64,000 nt of DNA from Argentina anserina (taxonomy: Eukaryota; Streptophyta; Magnoliopsida; Rosales; Rosaceae), in NCBI RefSeq assembly GCF_933775445.1, contig NC_065878.1:2068001-2132000 (forward strand), written 5' to 3'. This document shows, piece by piece, positions 10,184 to 21,968 of this stretch. Position numbers and translations under genes: made by a program. Position 1 is the stretch's first letter; each line of letters begins with the position of its first letter. A model generated the notes under the pieces. That model saw nothing but the letters and a program-made list of their open reading frames with translations. It had not been told where the DNA came from and did no database searches.

Positions 10184-13060
10184 TGTAATAACCCGATTTT
10201 TCGGAACAATGTTTGGATTGTTTAATTTCTGTTAAGTTGTGAAATTCATTAAAATGAAATTTGGATTGCTTGCAAAATTACGAAACTCGAACGGAAACGT
10301 TTCAGAACGTTTATTTAGAAAAAAATACGTTACGTTTCCGCAACGTATATATCGACTTTTACACCGTCGATCGTATGTGAAAACTTTCTTCACAAAAGTC
10401 GTAGAGCACGTCGATACGAGTGCGTGGACATCTGACACGTTTGAATCGGATGTCGGAGCTGAAAGTTATTAACGTCGGAAGTTAGTTTCCGATTTTGAAA
10501 ACGAGTATAAATAGACATTTTTTCAGATTAGGGTTTCCATTATTGGAAACCCCCTCTCTCTCCTCTCATCCGCCCCCTTTCTCTCTCCCCCTCGCGATTT
10601 TCCCTCTCCCCTCCCCTCACCTTCCATGCCGACGATCTCCCACCATAGACCTCCGTGCTCGACACCGCCGGTGTCTTTGAGACCGCACGGCCACGACGCA
10701 GTGACCGGGGATAGCGGCGACGCACCCCGAGCTGCGATCGAGAAGCACCGAAGCAGCTCGACCACGGGATCGCCGATTTCCACGTTGTCGGCATCGCAGG
10801 AGCTCGGAGCCACCACCACGAGCTCACCCTCCTCCTCCTCAACGCGAAATGACCCACGGTGAGACTCACTTTGAGCGGCGACGCCAGCGATCGTCTCCCC
10901 TCTAATCCGAGCCTTCACGACGACTTTTGGAACTCCTCCGATGAATCTGACGGTCCAAAACGTTGATTGAGGTAATGAATAAATTTGTGTGATTGTTGTG
11001 ATGGTTGTTGATAATTTTTTTGGAATGATTTTGGTTGGATTTGTGGAGATCGGAGGATTGATGAACACCGCCGCCTTAGGCGGCGCGTGTGGATGTATGG
11101 AAGGAGTAGGAGGTGGCGTGAGGCCATGGAAAGGTAGAGGAGGAGGAGATGAAGAGATTGGGCACGAAGGTGGTGTGATACGCGCCGTGGTTGGTGTCGG
11201 CGTGTGTGCCCCACGCGCGGCCTGCCGAAGGGGGCGTTTGCACCCCACGCGCCGCCACGTGCGGCGGCGCGTGAACAGTGTTTCCGAATCAGAAATTTTT
11301 TAAATTTTATTTACGTACGGTAAATATAAATGTAAATTACTTTTAGTAAATGTAAAAAAGTAATTTTGGAAGGGTAATTTTGTAAGTATTATTTACTGAG
11401 ACAGTATGTACATTTGAATAGTATTTATATGTACATAAATACGTAAAATAGTATGTACTCGCACATGAATACGTAATGGATGTGTATTTGTACAGTAATA
11501 CTTGAATAAAAAATACGTGAATAGTACATAGTGAATAGTACTCAGTGAACAGTAATGCGTTAAACAAAAAAATACTGAACAGTAACAGATTATTATTGTT
11601 ACGGCATTTAAAGGTTTACGTAACGTTTCTAAATCATTTTCTTATCTTTTCAAGGTGATCGATAAATTAAGGAAATGAATTATCTTAAGAAATTGTGGAA
11701 TTACGCTCGAGTTGATAAGGTAAGTAAAATCTCACATAATTACGAATCTACCCTTGCGGAGATTCAAGATTTTGCAAGAGTTTTTAATATTGAATTACGA
11801 CATGTAGTACACATATATATAGTTCGGTATATTATATACTGTTATGAATTCATTATGAATTGGTCATTTCGATGACGAGAATTATATGTTGAGCAAGTGA
11901 TTTAATTTGTACAATATGAGGTGTGATTATTGTACGTGGTTTTAACATGATGTTTGTTAAACATTTTGTCTTCGGACGTGTTTATGAAATATGAGATGTA
12001 TATGATATAACGGATTATATATATATTGTATAAATGGTAAATAGGTACATATATATATATATAGTTTGCTATATAATATACTGTTATGATTTTATCGTGA
12101 TGATGTCATTTTGATGACGAGATTTATATATCGAGCATGTGATTTTGATTAGTACAATATGAGTTGTGATTATTGTACGTGATTTTAACATGGAGATTGT
12201 TAAAATGTTGATTTGTCTTCGGACTTGATTTTTGTACAATATGAGGTGTGATTATTGTACGTGTTTGGCAAGTCGGAACCTAGCCTTTGGCCGGGCGAAA
12301 GTTACGATACAGTTAGAGCTCTAGTTTGTCTTCCGGAGTACTGCATGTGAGGTAACAGGTGGTTATCGGCTCATGAGTACTCATATTGTTTTGATGTTGG
12401 GTAGCAGGTGGTTGCCCAATATCGGCGGTGTACTACGTGAGGGGTAACAGATGTGTACCAGCGTTCATTAGTACCCGTATTATAAATGTATTTGGGTAAC
12501 CATAAGGGTTGCCCGATTTCTCATGAGCACCTTCATTCATATATTTTTGGGACAACCAGATGGGCCGTCCATTGACTAATGAGTGCATTTATAATTGTTG
12601 ATTTGTGGATTTTCGTATATATTGATATGCGAGTTATATTTTCATTTTACTCATACGAGCTATAAGCTTACCGGGTTTGTGTTTACAATCCCGGTGCACC
12701 AATTCGATGGTGTAGGGGATAATTCCGCAGGTGTTGATTAGTGGAGATTGAAAGATGACTTCGGAGACTCGAAGTTGTTCATTATCCTGCTTGTGGTGAG
12801 GTTTCTAGTGCGGATTTGTCTGCGAGAACTCGTGAGGATTTATTTGTGAGTTTTGTGAGAGATTGTGAGGATTATTACATTTCTATTTTATTTTATGTTG
12901 AATTATAAATTTGGTCTGTAATAATTGATTGTCTGAGTTGTAATGTGAACTCAGTAATGATCCGCTGTGCATTTAAAACGATTTCAATTCGTTGAGATTG
13001 TTTTAATGTTTCTCGGCTTTGAAATTTTGAGTTTCTGCTCGAAATTTTAGGGTCGTTACA
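10184..13060. mobile_element. Solo LTR (2.9 kb) of a large LTR retrotransposon, TSD AGTTC
   Basis: The segment begins TGTAATAACCCG and ends GGTCGTTACA, so it has TG...CA termini within an inverted TGTAA/TTACA. It is flanked by a perfect 5-bp duplication AGTTC (10179-10183 and 13061-13065). A TATA box (TATAAATA, 10506-10513) precedes a pyrimidine-rich, then GC-rich leader-like stretch. No gag or pol frame is present, so it is a solo LTR left by recombination rather than a full element. The length and termini suggest a Ty3/gypsy source, but that is inference. Open frames inside (for example 10523-11248, - strand) are GC-composition artefacts. Confidence 0.85.
11810..12280. repeat. Two diverged tandem units of about 240 bp inside the solo LTR
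   Basis: ATATATAGTT..GNTATAT..ATACTGTTATGA, followed by GATGACGAGA, GTACAATATGAGNTGTGATTATTGTACG and GTCTTCGGAC, occurs in the same order at about 11810-12040 and 12048-12230. A partial third copy of the GTACAATATGAGGTGTGATT block lies at about 12234-12260. Further imperfect repeats built on CTCATGAGTAC / GGTAACAG lie at 12340-12590. Confidence 0.6.
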
Positions 13061-13521
13061 AGTTCCTCCCAACGTCGGTTTCCATCAAATAGAGTCCGAA
13101 CCGCGTCGGCCATTCAAGGCGATCTTCGGGCACAACGCAACATCCTAGTCTCGCATGCACCTCCCTCTGCAGCTAACGCAGACCTGTCAATGTGTTTCCA
13201 GTTCGGTTTCAGATCGTCGACGAGGAACCGGGGCAGCCTGACCGGAGTCGCAGCTGATCCGACCAGATTCCCATCCCCTGAAACCTGACCCGAGTCTGGA
13301 TTTTGATCTCCTGCTAGCCCAACAGCCTCTTTGGGCCTCAGGCCTTCCAAGCCCAATGGCCTATTGGCCCTAATCTCTATTTTCTTTTCTTTTTCCTCTT
13401 CCATTATTTAATCGTTTATTTGCACGTTTAGTTTCTAACTATGTTTCACGTGCTTGTATAGGAAAATAATCAATCGTCATACCATTGTGATGACATGCAT
13501 GCCCGAAATGGATATTACTCA

Positions 13522-14360
13522 AGAGCATTGACGCGTTGGTCACACGTCGCTTTGCTATCCACATGGAATGTTGCATTTGCTAAGGTTTTAGCTACGATCA
13601 ACATACTAAGGGTTTACCACCCTTCCCATCATCTCAAATCTATTCGATTGGATACCGTTGGAGAGTTCACCACCAAAACTTTTGATGATTTCATTTTGCA
13701 TGTCTATTGGGATCATCGTTGAACATATAATTCCTCATGCTCATTCACAGAACGATCTAGCAGAGGCTTGGCCTTGATTATGGGTACTAACCTACTGGTC
13801 TTTGCATGGGGATATGTAATGATGTTGCATGCATCGACACTTATTCGTTTAAAATCCACAACTTACCAAGCATTTAGTGTGTACCAGATGGTTACTAGAT
13901 ACGATCCCAACGTTTTTTTCACTAACGCCTATTTGGTTAACTTGTTATGTGCCTCAAGTTTAGTATCTCAATGGGTCTAAGTGAGACAATTAAATATTTT
14001 GGTTGGTTATGAATCACCAACACTTGTCCGCTAATTCCAATCTATAACCGTGGATCTCTATCATGTGATATTAGCAGAAGGTCACTTTGATGAGACATAC
14101 TTCCTGTCGTTAGGGGGAGATATGAAATGCTCCTATCCTGGTTTTAACGCCAAGAATTAACGTGGTGTGACACCATGTCTCATTAAGATACCGCACTACT
14201 CTAAATAAGCATGAAGTAGAATGCATTATCAACCTCCAGAAAAGTCAAAGATTCGATGCTTAATGACTTTATCGATATTGCGAAAGTGACGAGATCACAC
14301 AAAAATGCTGTGATGTGCCGGTAACGTTGGAACTCTCAAAATATGGGAGAATTTCACATT
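13522..14360 (+). pseudogene. Decayed copia integrase/pol fragment of the old element
   Basis: Translated pieces align in order with the integrase of the young copia in this window. They include a TRWSHVALLST block (from 13531), KSIRLDTVGEFTTKTFDDF, EH..PHAHSQN.LAEA, MGTNL.V.AWGY and a later LSKYGR-like block. Several frameshifts, at least one deletion of about 12 codons (the region after LAEA) and stop codons break the frame. Reverse transcriptase and RNase H are not recognisable. A 30-bp match to the 3' leader of the young element (GGTGCGTTGTGCTCTTTTTC, then TTCGATCAAGC) at 14573-14602 marks the 3' part of the same old element. Confidence 0.8.
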
Positions 14361-14774
14361 ACCTGATCCTAGCACCGTTGAATTTCACTTAGAGAATTTC
14401 ACATATGAAAACTAATTCTTGATTCTCGATTCTGCCTAAATAAAGATGATGAAGAGATTAAATGAGCTATAGATTCATATATGTTAGTGTTATTGGGCAC
14501 TATTGCTTTCATTATGATGTGATTAACTATGTGCCTATAGATCACATGATGCTATCAAATGTAGACGGTGCGTTGTGCTCTTTTTCTCCTTCGATCAAGC
14601 CGTAAGATATCGAGTTACCTAAAAGACACGACAGATACTGTACATGTGGATTTGCCCCTGATGGTATTAACACATCTCCAAACATAATGGCAATGAATTA
14701 ACGTATAAGCACAAATGCAAAGGTGGGAAGTGTATGTTAATAGCATCATCCAATTTATAATGTAAAAAAATATT
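14361..14774 (+). mobile_element. 3' remnant of the old copia element
   Basis: There is no reading frame. The only recognisable landmark is the 3'-leader match at 14573-14602. The rest may belong to the same relic, into whose vicinity the young copia inserted. Confidence 0.4.
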
Positions 14775-14779
14775 CTGCG

Positions 14780-14963
14780 TGATGCAGGATGAAATAAATG
14801 TGTATTATTGAATGATATGGTGGCCTATATATAGGCATTACAAAACCACAATCCCGTAGGATTCGGAGTCCTAATCTATTACGGAGATGCTAATCTATCT
14901 CCTAACAGGAAACCTATTAGGCTAAGACACACATAAGGGTAGAATAGTAATTCTCCTGGAACA
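14780..14963 (-). repeat. 3' LTR of the young copia
   Basis: 184 bp, identical to the right LTR except for two substitutions. It contains CCTATATATAGG, which can act as a TATA box on either strand. Confidence 0.95.
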
Positions 14964-14973
14964 CTCCCCCTTG
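14964..14973 (-). other. Polypurine tract of the young copia
   Basis: On the coding strand AAGGGGGAG directly abuts the 3' LTR, the expected place for the plus-strand primer of reverse transcription. Confidence 0.8.
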
Positions 14974-15150
14974 TGTCGCATGCCTATGTTGCATGGTGCA
15001 CATATCGTTGCCTCGGTAAAAACCTTGTCAAGCAAAACAAAAACCTCTTGGGTAAAACAAAAGCTTGATCGAAGGGAAAAAGAGCACAACGCACCAACTA
15101 CTTAAGAATCTTAACATGTGATGTAGACTCCCCCTGAAGTCTACCAAACT

Positions 15151-18100
15151 CTAGTGTTCCGATAAACGACGCATGCCAATGCTCTTCACATGTTTCACAA
15201 AAGTAGATTTAAGCAAAGACTTGGTGAACAAATCCGCAACATTGGATTCTGAACTCACTTGATTGATCTGAACATTCAAGAACTTTTGTTGTTGAACGTT
15301 GTAGAATAACTTAGGCGAAATATGCTTGGTGGGTTCTCCCTTGATGAAACCTAACTTCGTCTGCTCTATGCAAGCAGCATTATCTTCATAAATGCACGTA
15401 GGTTGATCAGTTGTAGAGACTAATCCACAAGAATCACGAATATGGCGAACAAGTGATCGTAGCCAAACACATTCTTTAACTGCTTCATGGAGAGCGATGA
15501 TCTCCGCGTGATTCGAAGAAGTAGCAACAAGAGTCTGCTTTGTGGATCTCCAAGATATCGCCGTATTCCCAATGGTAAACACATAACCGGTTTGAGAACG
15601 AGCCTTGTGAGGGTCAGAGAGGTACCCTGCGTCGGCATAACCAACTAACAAGTTGTTTGGAGTCTTTGCATCGGGGGAAAGAGCTGCACGGGACCGGTTG
15701 CTGCTCTCGGCACCGCGCACGGTCTCCACGTCATGGCGGCCGGCGGCGTCGCTGCGGCGTACGGCGGCAAGGCCGGGGTCGGCGACGGCGGTGGTGTGGG
15801 GAGATACCGTGGTAGTGTTCTCTCTGCAATAGGGGTAGAACAATCCCATGTCAAGGGAACCTTTCAAGTATCGAAACAAATGCTTGATTCCATTCCAATG
15901 ACGTAGCGTAGGTGCGGAGCTAAATCTAGCTAATAAGTTCACTGCGAAAGATATGTCCGGTCTAGTGCATTGAGCAAGATACAATAGTGCCCCAATCGCA
16001 CTAAGGTATGGAACTTCAAGACCAAGAACTTCTTCATCATCCTCTTTAGGACGGAAGGGATCCTTCTTGATATCTAGACTTCGGACGACCATGGGAGTAG
16101 ACAATGGACTGCATAGATCCATATTGAAACGTCGAAGCATCTTCTGCGTGTAATTTGACTGATGCACCAAGATGCCGTCGGCCCTATGCACAAGCTCAAG
16201 GCCAAGACAGAATTTCGTCCTCCCTAGGTCTTTCATCTCAAATTCCGACTTCAAATAAGACACGGTCTCTTCAATCTCATCAAGAGTACCGATTATGTTC
16301 ATGTCATCAACGTAGACCGCAACGATGACGAATCCGGAATTTGTCTTTCGTATGAACACGCATGGGCATAGTTCATCATTCCTGTAACCCCTTCTCACCA
16401 AGTATTGATGCAACCGATTGTACCACATTCTTCCGGATTGCTTTAACCCGTACAACGAACGACATAATCTGACTGCATGAGCACTCCGTGGTCTGGAGGC
16501 ACTTGATGGAGGTAAAGGTAGTCCCTATGGAGCTTTCATGTATATCTCTGCGTCAAGATCCCCATAGAGATAAGCTGTGACCACATCCATAAGCTGCATG
16601 TTTAGTCTTTCGGACACTACCAGACTAATAAGGTAGCGGAAGGTAATGATGTCCATAACAGGAGAATAAGTCTCTTCATAGTCAATACCAGGTCGTTGTG
16701 AGAATCCTTGCGCCACGAGTCTTGCCTTATAGCGCACGATCTCGTTCATCTCATTACGCTTACGAACGAAGACCCATTTATGTCCAACAGGTTTGACATC
16801 TCTTGGAGTCAATTCAACCTTTCCGAAGACTTCTGGCTTCGCTAATGAGTCAAGTTCTGCCTGGATTGCTTCCTTCCACTTCGGCCAATCTGCTCTGCGT
16901 TCGCATTCAGCTACAGAGCGAGGTTCAACGTCGTCTTCAGATATGATCTCATGTGTGACGGAATAAGCGAAAACGTCATCAATGCATGTAGTGGCTCGGT
17001 TTCGGACCGACTGCTCACTTGTGTAGTTCACTGAGATTTCGTTGTTCTCTGGCATCAAACAAGGTTCCATAGCGTCCCACGGAAACACTTGAGTTGATTC
17101 ATGGACATAGCTGTAATCAGAGACAACTTCATACGATGGTGATTCATCGTTGATGACGCGCTGTGCCTTAGTCATTCGCTTCTTTCTAGGTTTTGAATCC
17201 CTAGAGTTTATCGGTCTCCCCCTTTTTCTTTGAGGAGCCGAGGCCGAAGCTGCTCCATGCCGGGCCATCTCGGCATCGTCGCCACAAGGGGCGCCGGCAA
17301 CACCACGGCGTACGGTGGTGCCGCCGCCGGCCTCCGTCCCACTGTCAGGGGCGGTGCCAACGTTGCTAGGTCCAGGAGCTTGTCTTCCACGCCCGTATTT
17401 CAGGACATCCAACAGTGCCGGTACGTTCGCAGCGGGTATGTTTGATCTCGTCACTTTAGCAATATCTACAAAGCCGTCGGGCATCGAATCCGCGACTTTC
17501 TGGAGGTCGATAATGCGTTGCACTTCTAACTCGATTTGAGCAGTGCGGGGATCATAATGAGACATAGTGGGGACACACCACGTCAATTCCTGACGTTCAT
17601 TCGGAATGATAACATTCCCATCTCCCCCTAACGACGGGAAGCATGTCTCATCAAAGTGACAATCTGCAAATCTTGCAGTAAAGAGATCTCTGGTGGTTGG
17701 TTCTAAGTAGCGGACAATCGTTGGGGAATTATAGCCAACATAGATACCTAATCGTCTCTGAGGACCCATCTTGGTACGCAGCGGAGGCGTAATAGGCACA
17801 TAAACGGCGCAACCAAAGATGCGTAAGTGCGAAATATTGGGTTCGTAACCAGTTACCATATGGTACGCACTAAACGCTTGGTTAGCCGCGGGTCGGAAAC
17901 GAATAAGTGTCGCTGCATGCAACACTGCATATCCCCACGCAGAGACCGGCAGGTTAGTACCCATAACCATTGCCCGAGCAACAAGCTGAATACGCTTGAT
18001 GGTAGCCTCTGCTAGACCGTTCTGTGAATGAACATGAGGAACGGGATGTTCAACTTCGATCCCAATAGACATGCAGTAATCATCAAAAGTTTTGGAGGTG

Positions 18101-19137
18101 AATTCTCCAGCATTATCCAAACGAATGGATTTGATAGGATAATCGGGGTGGTGAGCCCGAAGTTTGATGATCTCAGCTAATAACTTAGCAAATGCAGCAT
18201 TCCTTGTGGATAGCAATGCGACGTGTGACCAACGCGTCGATGCATCAACCAATACCATAAAATATCGAAAAGGTCCGCATTCTGGTTGAATAGGTCCACA
18301 AATGTCACCTTGGATACGTTGTAAGAATGGAATGTTCTCGGTTGAAGCCTTAACAAAAGAAGGACTTCCTTGAAATTTAGCAAGAGAACAAGCTTTGCAA
18401 AACGAGCGATGGGCATCAGAAATTGGCATGGAGGCATTTGAAAGCACGGGAGGCATCACAAGCTCCTGTGAAGGAGGGGATGCCGCCACCGACGGCATGA
18501 AAGCCGTGGAGCTGCCAAGTGGGGCATGCTCGGCCACACCATGCGGTGCATGGGTAGGCACGGCCTCATCGTGCGGAGCACGGGTGAGGTGATCCTCCAA
18601 TCGCTTCCGGGACTTGAAAAATGGATGACCATGTGAATTCTTAAGAATTCTAATCATCATATCACGTCCAGGGTGCCCGAGACGGGCATGCCAAGGCATA
18701 TAAGAGTCCGAATCACAAAAGTTGCGTTCAACCGCATATGATTCAAAGATCCGAATGGAAGTAAGATACAATCCATTCCCAAGACTCTTCATCTTCTCTA
18801 AGATGCGGCGATGGCCTGCTTTCTCAGAGGTAACACAAAGATATTCCTCTCCATTCTCAACATAAGTATATAGGTGAAAACCATTGGCACGTATGTCCTT
18901 AAAACTTAGCAAGGTGCGGGGAGACTTCGGCGCATAAAGAGCGTCTACGACGTTAAGAGTCGTACCATTAGGCAACATGAAAGAAGCAGTGCCTCTTCCT
19001 TGAATGATGGATTTCGAGCCAATCATTGTAGTCATCGAAGAAGTCGAAAACACTAGATCCGTGAAAAACTGCCTGTGCCGTAGGACAGTGTGGGTGGTTC
19101 CGCAATCAGCTAGACATTCGATTTCACCGCGGGACAT
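15151..19137 (-). pseudogene. Copia pol (PR-IN-RT-RNase H) with one in-frame stop
   Basis: One reading frame spans the whole interval apart from a TAG at 16525-16527. In order it contains a protease-like site (LADCGTTHT, in place of the usual D-S/T-G), a pre-integrase WHARLGHPG motif, an integrase core with SIRLDNAGEF and HSQNGLAEA, a reverse transcriptase with KARLVAQGFSQ, TYSPV and YVDDM, and RNase H with GYADAGYLSD and EDNAACI. The stop lies just after the EIYMKAP block of RT, where related elements have an acidic residue. It splits pol into 870 and 434 residues. GC-rich, Ala/Pro/Gly-coding linkers interrupt the alignment at about 15655-15830, 17220-17440 and 18440-18600. The pol ATG at 19137 lies directly behind a TTTTGTAG acceptor-like sequence. 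Confidence 0.93.
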
Positions 19138-20101
19138 CTACAAAATGACAATTAAGAGAGTCAGCGTCATGGGAACAATTCTATACAATACGCCGTAGGA
19201 TATTGTAAGAATGGGAATCGGAACAAAGGTTGATCCCATCGAATGTATCACATGGCAATAGTACTACATTCTTCAACTAAAGAGTTGGAAATCATGGTAT
19301 TGAAGCAGTGAAATACCAAACAGTAAACTAGGGTGATATAAACCATCCAAAAATGGTGTGGAAAACGCACACAAAGAGTACCGGTGAGTGCATATAACGG
19401 ACTTGGAGAAAACCGGAAAACAAACCGGAAAACCATGTCAAAAGAACTCAAAACCGGGTGAATTTTGGACGAGGAAAACGTGGCAGCAGGGACTGCTGCA
19501 ATATGCCGGAAAAATGACGAGAAATGACGAAAAAATCGTCGGAAAACTCGTTGGAGAACCGGCGGCACCGATTGCCAGAAAACTGGCCGGCGGCGGTCGG
19601 AACTGGCCGGTATGGAGGCCGGAACTTCAGGTCCGACAGGGGACGCCAGCAGGAACCGGGTGGCGGTGCCGGAAACGCCGGGAAATGGCCGGAAGACGGC
19701 GAATACGCCGGCAAAACGTGCCGGAAACGCCTGAATAGTAACCGGGTCCGGCCAAGGCAAAACGACGTCGTTTTCGATGTTCCGAGGTTCGTTTTCCGAA
19801 TTTTAAGTTCCAAATTCACAATGTAGTGCTATTGGGGTCCCATGTGACCCAAAAAGCGTCCAATTTAAAAACCACGTGAGTTGCACACGTTGATCATCAT
19901 GCTAAGTGTCGGATAAATAAAATTCTCAAAGAGATCGTCTTGTAAGCAAGAAATGAGAAATTTTATTGAATGCCAATCTTTAATACATCACACATGAACT
20001 TCTAATTCCAAAATCAAAAGACTATTACAAAGTCAATGAAAATAACAATGGCGGTCGGCCATAACAATACTTGAATCATAAAGCTAAAGAAGCTAAAACG
20101 A
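19138..20101 (-). other. Gag-pol spacer of the young copia
   Basis: About 960 bp separates the gag stop from the pol start; most copia elements have one fused gag-pol frame. Read on the coding strand it carries AATAAA (19967-19962), about 135 nt after the gag stop, then a GC-rich CCGG-rich block (19500-19760). It ends with a T-rich stretch and TTTTGTAG right at the pol ATG. The layout suggests separate expression of gag and pol. Confidence 0.6.
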
Positions 20102-21169
20102 CTAATCAAAGTCGGGAGTATCCATGGTAGCAACCGGAGGCCTAGCCTTAGAAGCAAGGGGCTTGGGTTTCATGGAGATATGGTAAGTCTCGATCTCATG
20201 GTCCTCATCCACATGATTCGATTCGGGTTGTAGAAACTTCTTGTAGGCGGAGTAAGCCTTGATCATCTCTTTGCTAGCGCGACAATCGCGATGAAAGTGC
20301 TTGAAGGAGCCACATTTGAAGCATGGAGACTTGCCATTACCGGAAGTGGAGGCATTAGGAGGCGCACGGCCACCTTGGAGTTTGGGACGGGGACGGCCTC
20401 CCCCGGAGGGTGCGGCGCCGCCACCATCACGGGTCCAAGTATTGGACCGAGGCCGAGATCGGCCTTGTTGCCTCCCACCACGAGAGTTGTTATTTTGGTG
20501 CTGATATGGAGCGTTCCTTGATTGATTCTTTTGCTTAGGAGCTTTCCCATAGTTAGACTGTGGCGTAGAAATTCTTTTAGTGCCAACAGGTCTATTGTTG
20601 TTGTTGAGGAGAATCTCAGAATGTCTCTCCTTCTTAGCCAAGAGTGCCATTAAGTCGGCAAAAGACCGGATCTTCCCTTCCTCTACATGAGTGCGGTACG
20701 TATGGGCTTGAACCTCATAGTTGATTAGAAACGTGTCCAATGTCTTATTGAGAAGATCTAGGTCGGTCTTGATGACACCAACGGTGCCAAGATCGGATTG
20801 CAAGCATAGCATATCCTGATTGAAATCATCCACTCTCTTATAGTCCAATAGACGAATGTTATCCCATCTAACGGTCAATTCAGGAAGAAGCTTATCATGA
20901 ACGTTGTTGTACCGCAAGCGTAGTTTGTCCCATAATTCTTTAGGATCTTTTACGTTCAAGTATTGCCTATTGAGAGTTGCATGGATGTGACGTCTCATGA
21001 AGATGAGAGTCTGAGTCTTAGCCATGGGTGGGAAATCAGCAGGAGGGTCGGCAAACATGCCTTCAATCCCTCGGCTCTCAAAAGCGAGTTCCATGTCGGA
21101 AACCCAGCGGTGGTATTCCTTTCCTTCTAGATCAAGAAGGCCAAATTCTGGTCGAGATGGCGATGACAT
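20102..21169 (-). CDS. Copia gag polyprotein (355 aa)
   Basis: The open frame is complete. The N-terminal two thirds is a UBN2-type retrotransposon gag domain (blocks such as EGKEYHRWVSDMELAFESRG and LPELTVRWDNIRLLDYKRVDDF). A basic Gly/Arg/Pro-rich region follows. A CCHC zinc knuckle reads C-X2-C-X4-H-X4-C (CFKCGSFKHFHRDC). The protein would package the element RNA in virus-like particles. The frame closes at its own stop rather than running into pol. The ATG is preceded directly by TTTTGTAG, a 3' splice-site consensus. Confidence 0.9.
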   Translation of the reverse strand: MSSPSRPEFGLLDLEGKEYHRWVSDMELAFESRGIEGMFADPPADFPPMAKTQTLIFMRRHIHATLNRQYLNVKDPKELWDKLRLRYNNVHDKLLPELTVRWDNIRLLDYKRVDDFNQDMLCLQSDLGTVGVIKTDLDLLNKTLDTFLINYEVQAHTYRTHVEEGKIRSFADLMALLAKKERHSEILLNNNNRPVGTKRISTPQSNYGKAPKQKNQSRNAPYQHQNNNSRGGRQQGRSRPRSNTWTRDGGGAAPSGGGRPRPKLQGGRAPPNASTSGNGKSPCFKCGSFKHFHRDCRASKEMIKAYSAYKKFLQPESNHVDEDHEIETYHISMKPKPLASKARPPVATMDTPDFD

Positions 21170-21968
21170 CTACAAAACGAATACGGAATCGATTAGATTC
21201 AAGTATAATAGGAATTAGAAGGGGTGACATATATGGTCACAAGAAAAATCGATGCAAGCGGCGATACTCATGATCGCACCCAAAACAGCGGTGCACTCAG
21301 GCGACCACACAAAAATCGATTAACTTCCCTTTCAAAACAATCGTGACTCCCCCAGGACCGTCACACAGAAAACATCGACCAAGAGGGGAAACCCATCCCT
21401 CTATAGTCTCATCGGCGTTATAAGAAAGGCCGGAATTAAGACAAGAAGAAGGCTAATAGCGCCCGATATAATATATCTATACGTTCAAAAGCAGGAACGT
21501 TTATGAAAAATTTACCTTTGAAGGTTTGTAGTATACGGGAGTAGCTTCTCTTGAGCGAAGTCCTTGCTTGTGAATTTCACGTCTCTTGCGTGAATATGCG
21601 GGAGGAGCAATTTTGAAGGCTTTGATGCGGGGACTTGCGGGGCAAAAAAGATGTTTTTACGGAGCGAATGCGGAGGAGACCCTGCGGTGCTGTGGGGCTG
21701 CGTGCAGGGGCTGCGGGCAGGGGCTGCAGGGGGGGTTGCGGCAGGGGCTGCAGGGGGGTTGCGGCAGGGGCTGCGGCGATGCGGTGGCAGCGATGCGGCG
21801 GCGAGCAGGAGGTGCGCCGGCGATGCGGCGGCGAGTAGTGCGACGGCGATGCGGCGGCGAGTAGTGCGACGGCGAGCAATGCGGCGGCGGCCGGCGGAGA
21901 AAAGAGAAGAGAAGAAAAAAAATAGGGCTCTAAAAGTTCAGGGTTTTAGGGCAAAGTGCGTGATAACG
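21170..21968 (-). other. 5' leader of the young copia, with donor site and GC-rich block
   Basis: Downstream of the 5' LTR is CGTTATCACGCACTTTG, shared with the old copia LTR at 9701 and so probably the primer-site region; its tRNA is not assigned. A GCG/GGC-rich block lies at 21650-21890. A strong donor (CAAAG|GTAAAT, GT at 21515-21514) is the natural partner of the acceptor at the gag ATG (21171-21170), giving a 346-nt leader intron. Frames read from the GC-rich block are not genes. Confidence 0.55.

Noticed and set aside
10523..11303. Several long open frames on both strands, up to 241 codons
   Set aside because: They lie in the GC-rich part of the solo LTR, where stop codons are rare in all frames; the products are low-complexity Pro/Ser/Arg strings.
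19388..19826. Overlapping frames in the copia gag-pol spacer
   Set aside because: CCGG-rich low-complexity sequence between gag and pol, open in several frames at once; no domain.
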